DNA of 64,000 nucleotides from Punica granatum (Eukaryota > Streptophyta > Magnoliopsida > Myrtales > Lythraceae): NCBI RefSeq assembly GCF_007655135.1, contig NC_045129.1, positions 20,682,274 through 20,746,273 on the forward strand. The letters run 5' to 3'. Shown one piece after another: positions 56,468-64,000 of the stretch. Position 1 is the stretch's first letter, and the number at the start of each line of letters is the position of its first letter. The position numbers and the translations under genes are program-made. The notes beneath the pieces were generated by a model, which saw only the letters and a list, made by a program, of their open reading frames with translations, was not told where the DNA came from and made no database searches.

Positions 56468-59400
56468 TGCGCGCACCCGAATTTTATCTCGTCGGGGCAC
56501 GCATGCGCGCGCCTAAGCAAACGCGGCTTGGGGGTGTCCACCTTCCCGGGGAAGCGCGACGGACGCAAGTGAGAAGGAGTCGCCACTTGCCATTTTACGA
56601 CCCGAGGGTCGAGGGCCGGCAAGTTACCCGGGTCTAGGGGTACGGGGTACACCTAAATGCTAAGGCAATGGTCGTACGGAACCGAAAATTCCGAATTCGG
56701 GGGTTCTATTACGTGCGGGCCTATATCCCGCACGCCCTTTCGGTACTCTAGCTTGCTAGGCTTGCCATTTTGATTATTTACCGCGTGATTTAGAGTTATG
56801 CTCGACTCACCCGTTTTGACTCCGTAAATTCGATGAATCGATTGAGTTGGGCCAAGAACCCGAAGGATGAGTAGGCCTGCGAATCAAGGAATCGGTTCGC
56901 TATCTTGGCGTTACAGTTCTTCGGACCGTGACGATCGATTCCTTGCGCGAACCGAGACCATGATTATTCGAGCTCACTCATCCCTCGGTAATGATAGACC
57001 GACTTAACCAATCCGACACTCGGACCTCTTGCTCACCGACCGGGATCCTTACAAGTATATAAACATACAAATAAAATCCTCACAATGTACACTCGAACAA
57101 TTGCAGAATACAACTGAATGAAATAAATGGGTCCCGATCGGTTTACATTGGGCCAATATTCCGCTCCGGCTCACCGTGTGTTTTGAATAACCGATAAACA
57201 AATTAAGGCAACGCGGGCTCAAGGAGCCGGGGGTCGGGTCCGATTGAACCGGTGGTTTGCAGGAGAATCGATTAGTTCCCACTGTAACCGTCGGACCAAT
57301 CGAGCTCCCGAGTGATATCTAAACACGTTTCACGCGCTCAATCCGAATCCGCCTTCCACATAGGCCGTATTCGGAGTGTGACGGTGAATCGAGGCTAGAT
57401 CCCATTCCGCACTCGGGTTGCACGCGCTCGGTGAGTCAAGAGGCGTTGGACCTCGTGTTCGGTGGTTTGGGGCGTTGGACCCCGTACAACACGTGACCTA
57501 TGGGTTCAGGCCCGAACCGCAATAAATCATCAAAAGCAAGAACAAAACAGAAGAAAACTGATATAACTGACACGATACAGGAAGCAACTGACAACAACTG
57601 ATAAATGTCAGTGAATACAAACGAATTGTGTATTAGGCCCGAATGTACGTGATTTAATCAGTTATTAGCCGGGGTTGATTAACAAACAATGTATCTATCC
57701 TAGGCAAGCATAGAGGGCGGGCTAGGATAAGGTTCTAAGCCAATTACATATGTGTGTTTGTTTTATGACTCTTATTCAGTTAAGTGTCACTGTGGTTTCA
57801 CCGAATTAGCCAAACTCGTGTTTTGACTCTAGATTGGAATCTACCATTCCGCCTATTCATTATCTAGTGTTTGATTAGGCCAAATGCATGATTGATCCGG
57901 TTGTTCGTGTTTTGTAACTGAAATAAATGATCCCCACTGAATCTACAATAGGAAGAAGGAAACACCGAAGACGAACGAAATGGGCCACACGAATGAAACT
58001 CGTACCCGAACGGGTGCCCTTTTTCATTCATAGTTCTAGGTGTTTCCAACTCCCTAAACCTAAGGTATCGGTGAATCACGGAATGACGATTATACCCTTG
58101 GATGATAAAATCGTGGTGTTTGTATACAAATTGGAGATCGTGTTACACGAAGGTGTCTAAGGAGGACTCTCGTGCCCCGACTCGGGCCACCTCAAATTGG
58201 GCCCGGACTCGAGTCACGGCACGTGAGTATTCCCTAGACATCAATTCTATTCGTGTTACGCATCTCCGTATTTTGAAATTGTGAATTTTATTGAAAAGGG
58301 CATTCACGCCGTTCCGTAAATCATCGATGCGTTTTACCAATTGAGGATCAATTAACCCGATTATTTAGTCCATGTGACTTAGTTAACCGAATGATGCGCA
58401 TCCCGTTTTCCCATTTGTGAAATCCTTCAGTGATTATTGATTCACGTTGCAATTACGGTTCCGACGTGCGACGTCCGGATCTAGCAAGCCTAATAAATAA
58501 TAATCATGTAGAATATGATTAAAGGGGAATATGATAAAAAACAATTCCAAGGGTCGTCTTCGGAAGGACGGAAAGACCAAACGAGGCTCCAAGGAGTGAA
58601 AGGAGGGCTCGGCCATCCCCAATGTGGTCGGCCGAACACTCCTTGACCCGGTTCGAATCTCGATGGGTCTTTCGTGTCATTCCTAGCCGATCATTGCGTG
58701 CATCAAACAATCCGCACATGAGAACGATGTATATTTCCCTAAATCGGGACTAACACGATCACGGTTTACATGAATAAACACACAAAGCATACAACGAGAC
58801 ATATTTATGGAATTAACGAATGAACTTAATTTATTTCATGGTGGTCTTAGTGATATTACATGGGAAATACACGGCATCAAGGAGAAAGAAGAGCCCTAGG
58901 GGTTCGGTTAGGCCAAGGAGCCTCACGGGTCACCCATCGCAAGGGTATGGCCGTGAGCCCCTTTGACATAACCGAACCATCCAAGGGCTCTCCCTCCTAG
59001 ATTACGAGCCATTCCCTTCGTTAGACACCTCTTAGCCACGGTTAGGACCTTCCCGAACGTGGAGATGGTCTAATCCGAGAGAATGAAGCGGTTGTGGACT
59101 CGAAGGAGCCAAGGAGGCTCACGGCCCATCACCTATGAGGCTCGGCCGGGAGGTTCCGTGGCTCTCTCGAGTCTATATCCGTTTCATTCCCCTAGATTCG
59201 GACCACCTCACGTATACATGCATGTTTACACGATCATATAGACGTAGAATAACAAGATGGAACACGTACGTTGCATGAGGATGCATGGCAAGTTCGGATC
59301 TAAAAGAAAAATGAAATCTTGCATGCATACCGACTTTTAAAACGTATAAACACTTCATACAAGTAAAGATAGAAAGTCCTAACTCTTCTAAGTTGTAAAG

Positions 59401-61510
59401 GGATGTTACCTAGCCTCGTTGCAAGAGGGAAAGAGTCGGGGAAGTGGTCTTTGGGAGTCGGAAGACTTGGTTAGGGCGAAGGGCAGTAGGCGACCCGGGT
59501 AGGCGCGGCTGCGGCAACCGCGGGAAAACGGCTTGGCACGCTCGCTCCGACCACGGAACGGTGCAAGGTCGGGCTCGTTGGACTCCTAAGAGGCAGATCT
59601 AGGTGGGCACGGAAAGCTCCGAGCGTGCCGAACCCTGAATAAGTCGGAAATGATGAGAGAAGTTTCAGTGGAAACACAGAAACTCGGTTAGTAAAAATGG
59701 GCAAAACGGAGGTCGTGCACGGTGGGTCGGCCCTCGAATCGTGACCACCTCTTCACGGGGGAGGGTGAGGGTTGTGAGGAACCCTTTAAATGTGATGGCA
59801 CGACTCTCCGAGGTCGTGGGATGAAATGGCACGCCGTTAGTGTTCGGTGCGCGCGGTGAGGGTCTCGGGACCCGATTGCAATTTCGGCTGGAACGGGGTC
59901 TTGGGGACCTCAAATCGAAAATCCAAGTCCGGAAATGGACTTAGGGGGTAGGAAATATGTAGGCTATGAAGTTTGAGAATTTTTGGGTTAAGTCGGGTCG
60001 GGTGGTTACCGGAATACCGGGTGGTTTTCCGGCGGTTTTGGCCGGTTTCGGCCTTGGCAAAGGGTGGACGGAAGTGAGGGGATGGGCTGAGGTTTGAGAG
60101 AGTTCTTGAGAGAGATTGGCTTGAGAGAGAGTGAAATTGAAGAAGTGATTAAGTCTAATGGTAAAAGGGCTTATAAAGGGAAGGCTAATGACTTGATTAA
60201 GTGAAGTTAAGTGTGGTTTAGTGGGCTAACCTAGGGCTGCCGAATTTTTAATGGGGGATTAGGGAGGGGTAGATGTCTTGTAGAGTGTGGGGAAAGGAAA
60301 GGAAGGAGTGATGGGTGTGATAGGATGTGATAGGAAGTGATGGATGGATGGAGGGAGGTGATGGATGGGAGGGAAATTCAAATGTGTGGTGGGGGTGAGT
60401 TGGAGCCGACGGTGGGAGAGGCTTGAGCCGCGGCTTGGGCTGTCCAATCCGAGCCGAGGGTTGAGCCGTGGCTTGGGTTGAGCCGCGGCTTGATGGCTTG
60501 GCTTGGCTAGGCTGTGGGTCCCATCCGATTAGGAGAAAAGCCGGCAAACGCTTGAGACTTGATTGAGCTCGCGTCCGACCTCCGATGTCCAATTAATTTG
60601 AAGATTTGGAATGCTTGGACTACGAGGATTTGAGCGAGCCCAATATCGCCATGCGTCGCGTGGACGAACGTTCGGGCGACTCGGCGCCTCGGGAATCGGT
60701 TTCGCCCCGTTTAGACGTTCGGAGTGAAATTTAGCGCCCCTCGACCCCCGATTGACCTTTGTGCATCCTTGCATTTGTTTTGACGATCCTTTTGCCCCAC
60801 GGGGGGATCGTTGGCCCGTTTGTCCTCGGTTGGGGACCGTTGGCCCGGGAAGGCCTAGGGACTTCGACCGGGATTTTCTCAGTGTGCCTTGAATGCCTTG
60901 AGGTGCTTGGAGGTTATCGTGAGGTACTCAGAGATCGTTGTGGTCTCTGCTTTCCGTGGAAATACCCGAAGGTTCACCGGGAGGCGTTCGTGATCACTGA
61001 AGCGTACTTCGGGAGATCGAGCCGAGTTCCGGAAGGTTGTCTGAAACTTGTTCCCTGGCCCTGGTGGTCCCTGGGCGCCTGTAGACCCGTTTTGAGGGGC
61101 CGCTTGCTTGTCAGTGGAGCGAATCCCGGGAGCTCTGTCAGAAAAGGCGTCCGTGGGGGATCGGGGTGTCCCGGCTTAAGCAGGATGTCCCGGAAATGCG
61201 CCCGGACGTGTCATTGGTCATTTTGGCACTAGGAGGGATTTTTGGAGCCCCATACTGGGCACCTTTCGGTGCTTCGGTGACTCAGTGATGAATAGTGCCA
61301 CAGTGCCAGCTCCGTTGTTTTCGGGATTCCTCGTTCGTCTGTTCTTCTGACTGCTTCTTTCCATCTCTCTCAGTGGATTGTGCTCTTCTTTATTGTTCAT
61401 GACCCCGTGCCCGCCTATTTGCCTCCGATTGCCGGGCGATGAATAGTGTCCCGAGTTTCAGTCGGGAATCCTTGTGCGGGAAGCCGATGGACCAAAATGG
61501 GGTGCTGACA
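56468..61510 (-). repeat. 3' LTR of element C2 (5043 bp)
   Basis: On the minus strand it starts TGTCAGCACCCCATTTTGGT at 61510 and ends GGGTGCGCGCA at 56468. The PPT lies on its right, so this is a 3' LTR of an element whose interior extends beyond the window. TATA box at 60170-60179, donor-like site at 59409, 21-nt hairpin at 56713-56733. It lacks the 162-bp array of C1 and any minisatellite. It was inserted after GCTCC (56463-56467) of element A. No gene is inside. Confidence 0.88.
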
Positions 61511-61734
61511 GCTTGCCCCTCTTTGGTTGCATGCTCGGTTAGAGGATGTAGCCAAAGACCATGAGAGGCACCCTTTTTGGTCCCGGCGACCGCTTCTGTT
61601 ATCGCTCTCTGTGATAGCTTGCTTCCCTGCGTTGGATGTTTAGGGAGGATGTGCAAAGGTTCTCGAACCCATCGTAGGGTGACCACCTGATTAGGAAGCG
61701 AACATTATGAAATGCAGGAGCGGGGTCTAAGCCC

Positions 61735-63250
61735 GCACGATACCATGTGCAGGGCCAAGGCCCGTAGAAAATAGTAAGGTTACTAGGCCGAAGCCCGTGG
61801 AAAGCAGTAAAGTGGACGCGAAGTCCGGAAAGCAATAAAGTTACTAGGCCGAAGCCCGTGGAAAGCAGTAAAGTTACTAGGCCGAAGCCCGTGGAAAGCG
61901 GTAAAGTGGACGCGAAGTCCGTGGACGCGAAGTCCGGAAAGCAATAAAGTTACTAGGCCGAAGCCCGTGGAAAGCAGTAAGATGGACGCGAAGTCCGTGG
62001 ACGCGAAGTCCGGAAAGCAATAAAGTTACTAGGCCGAAGCTCGTGGAAAGCAATAAGGTTACTAGGCCGAAGCCCGTGGAAAGCAGTAAAGTGGACGCGA
62101 AGTCCGGAAAGCAATAAAGTTACTAGGCCGAAGCCCGTGGAAAGCAGTAAAGTTACTAGGCCGAAGCCCGTGGAAAGCAGTAAAGTGGACGCGAAGTCCG
62201 GAAAGCAATAAAGTTACTAGGCCGAGGCCCGTGGAAAGCAGTAAAGTTACTAGGCCGAAGCCCGTGGAAAGCAGTAAGGTTACTCGGCCGAAGCCCGTGG
62301 AAAGCAGTAAAGTTACTAGGCCGAAGCCCGTGGAAAGCAGTAAAGTGGACGCGAAGTCCGTGGACGCGAAGTCCGGAAAGCAATAAGTTACTAGGCCGAA
62401 GCCCGTGGAAAGCAGTAAAGTTACTAGGCCGAAGCCCGTGGAAAGCAGTAGTAAAGTGGACGCGAAGTCCGGAAAGCAATAAAATTACTAGGCCGAAGCC
62501 CGTGGAAAAAGTAAAGTTACTAGGCCGAGGCCGTGGAAAGCAGTAAAAGTTTACTAGGCCGAGGCCCGTGGAAAGCAGTAAAGTTACTAGGCCGAGCCCG
62601 TGGAAAAGTAGTAAAGTGGACGCGATGTCTGTGGACGCGAAGTCCGAAAGCAATAAAGTTACTAGGCCGAAACCCGTGGAAAGCAGTAAAGTTACTAGGC
62701 CGAAAGCCCGTGGAAAAGCAGTAAAGTGGACGCGAAGTCCGGAAAGCAATAAAATTACTAGGCCGAAGCCGTGGTGGAAAGCAGAAAAAGTACTAGGCCG
62801 AGGCCGTGGAAATCAGTAAAGTTACTAGGCCGAAGCCCGTGGAAGCAGTAGTAAAGTGGCGAAGTCCGTGGACGCGAAGTCCGTGGACGCGAAGTCCGGA
62901 AAGCAATAAAGTTACTAGGCCGAAGCCCGTGGAAAGCAGTAAAGTTACTAGGCCGAAGCCCGTGGAAAGAGCAGTAAAGTAAATTACGGCCGAGGCCCGT
63001 GGACGCGAAGTCCGGAAAGCAATAAAGTTACTAGGCCGAAGCCCGTGGAAAGCAGTAAAGTTACTAGGCCGAAGCCCGTGGAAAGCAGTAGTAAAGTGGA
63101 CGCGAAGTCCGGTGGCGAGGAAGTCCGTGGAGCGAAGTCCGGAAAGCAATAAGTTACTAGGCCGAAGCCCGTGGAAAAGCAGTAAAGTACTAGGCCGAAC
63201 GTGGAAAGCAGTAAGTTACTAGGCCGAAGCCCGTGGAAAGCAGTAAAGTG
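61735..63250 (-). repeat. Tandem array of 33-bp and 28-bp UUCG-hairpin units
   Basis: In plus-strand terms, the 33-bp units carry AAGTTACTAGGCCGAAGCCC and the 28-bp units carry AAGTGGACGCGAAGTCCG. Both share GAAAGCA(G/A)TAAAGT and are mixed irregularly. In the sense strand they give GGGCTTCGGCC and GGACTTCGCGTCC, small stems closed by UUCG loops. About 40-50 units are present, more degenerate toward the right. The ORFs on both strands are spurious. Confidence 0.88.
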
Positions 63251-63868
63251 GAGAGAGCGAGGGGAAGAAGTAAGGGCGGGAAAGGATGCTAAGCGGTTCG
63301 TCAGGGACGTCGGCAGAGGCAGATTGTCCTGTTCTTAGTCGAGCTTGTCATTTGTCGTTTCCTTGAGTCAGGATCAAAAGGGTTTCTTATCCTGCCCCTC
63401 ATTTGGTTCGGTGCCTCGATCTGCCGCACAAGCCAAACGCGTGTTCGTCAAGAAGGAGATGCCTCTTGGGATTCCCGAACACATCTGTGCATGGAAATAA
63501 AGGAACCTACAAAGGGCGTCAGTCGCACTTAATTGGTGAGACAGGCATACGTAAGAAGAATCTATGTAGAGATGTGTCGGGGATTTGATATCGGTGACCA
63601 TTGTAGGGTGGTCGTGTCCCTATCGAAGAATGGCTTTTTTTAGAAACGGGTAGCCCGTGGAATATGTGCGTAAAGGTAAGAGGAGGGATCATATGGGATC
63701 CTCCAAGTCAAGGATACGTTGATTCGACCCCCATTTCGAAGCGAGTCTCGAGCTTGGAGAGTTGAAGAGAGTTTGCTTGCGTCGGGGAGTGTCGAACCAC
63801 TACTCGGTGTAGCTTCACCGGGAGAGCGTCGCTTTTCTTTCGTGGTCAAGCCGACATTTTTCCCCTAA
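63251..63868 (-). other. C2 3' UTR, no gene recognised
   Basis: No coding region, repeat or known motif is seen. Confidence 0.4.
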
Positions 63869-63979
63869 CTTTTGCCTAGGCCGCGGGATGTGCAACAGCC
63901 TAGCAGGGTATTTTATTTAATTTCTCTCACATGAATGCGCACCTTTTGCTACGATTCCCCATGTTTGGGTGAGATCGCA
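63869..63979 (-). repeat. Hairpin-GCAAAAG modules in C2 (2 copies visible)
   Basis: Minus-strand stems CTAGGC/GCCTAG (63876-63903) and TGCGAT/ATCGTA (63950-63979, one G-U pair) are followed by GCAAAAG at 63869-63875 and 63942-63948 respectively. These are the CTAG and TGCG types seen in B and E. Confidence 0.75.
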
Positions 63980-64000
63980 CCCCTCGAGTCCTCTAACTTT

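Larger units (their letters stand above)
61511..64000 (-). mobile_element. Element C2 interior, 3' UTR part
   Basis: The PPT AAAGAGGGGCAAGC (minus, 61511-61524) is preceded by the conserved pre-PPT stretch (GGCTACATCCTCTAACCGAG). Then come a large tandem array, ~600 bases with nothing recognised (63251-63868), and the hairpin-GCAAAAG modules. The integrase end should lie a few hundred bases to the right. Confidence 0.82.

Noticed and set aside
24838..61510. C1 and C2 LTRs read as the two LTRs of one 36 kb minus-strand element
   Set aside because: The PBS lies left of the C1 LTR and the PPT lies right of the C2 LTR, so both interiors point away from each other. The two LTRs are also too diverged, and plus-strand element A lies between them.
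61735..63250. CRISPR-like look of regularly spaced repeats here and at 27170-28035
   Set aside because: Repeats are directly adjacent with no unique spacers, in a plant retroelement context.

Overview
This window is plant nuclear DNA, most likely from a eudicot. It consists essentially of nested LTR retrotransposons of the Ogre/TatV type (Ty3/gypsy, Tat lineage). I found no host protein gene, tRNA or rRNA. The assignment rests on several features seen together: LTRs of about 5 kb or more, an extra ORF upstream of gag, a protease followed by a G-patch, a short spliceable intron between protease and reverse transcriptase, a second RNase H before integrase, a 19-nt primer-binding site starting TGGCGACTCC, and tandem repeats between integrase and the 3' LTR. 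The species cannot be named from the sequence.

Layout (letters are mine). Element A (+) is the oldest and is only visible as gag (30491-32563) and protease/G-patch (55278-56467). Into A went three elements: B (+, 32564-55277, complete, 22.7 kb), C1 (-, its 5' LTR at 24838-30490 and its interior running left) and C2 (-, its 3' LTR at 56468-61510 and its interior running right, out of the window). Into C1 went D (-, a 9.66 kb solo LTR at 12151-21811 with a perfect 5-bp duplication) and E (+, interior 1-5781 and 3' LTR 5782-11060; its 5' LTR should lie just left of the window).

B carries all expected parts: 5' LTR, PBS, ORF1 (plant-mobile-domain-like with a C-terminal coiled coil), gag, protease, G-patch, 191-bp intron, RT, RNase H, second RNase H, integrase, 3' UTR with a hairpin array and a 56-bp tandem array, PPT and 3' LTR. 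Every ORF has at least one nonsense codon or frameshift, so B is not autonomous now, although its two LTRs look only about 1-2% different in the stretches I compared by eye. C1 keeps a deleted ORF1 and a broken gag, then runs into non-coding DNA. E has no recognisable coding region. C1 and E look like non-autonomous derivatives that share non-coding modules.

The most interesting content is non-coding. (1) A two-tier hairpin module closed by GCAAAAG is repeated in the 3' UTRs of B, E and C2. Its stem sequences change between copies while pairing is kept. (2) A minisatellite inside the LTR is absent in E, about 0.7 kb in B, and expanded to about 4.2 kb in D. (3) The C2 and E 3' UTR arrays encode runs of UUCG-loop hairpins. 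(4) A CTAG/GTAA splice-donor-like site and a 21-nt hairpin are conserved in all six LTRs.
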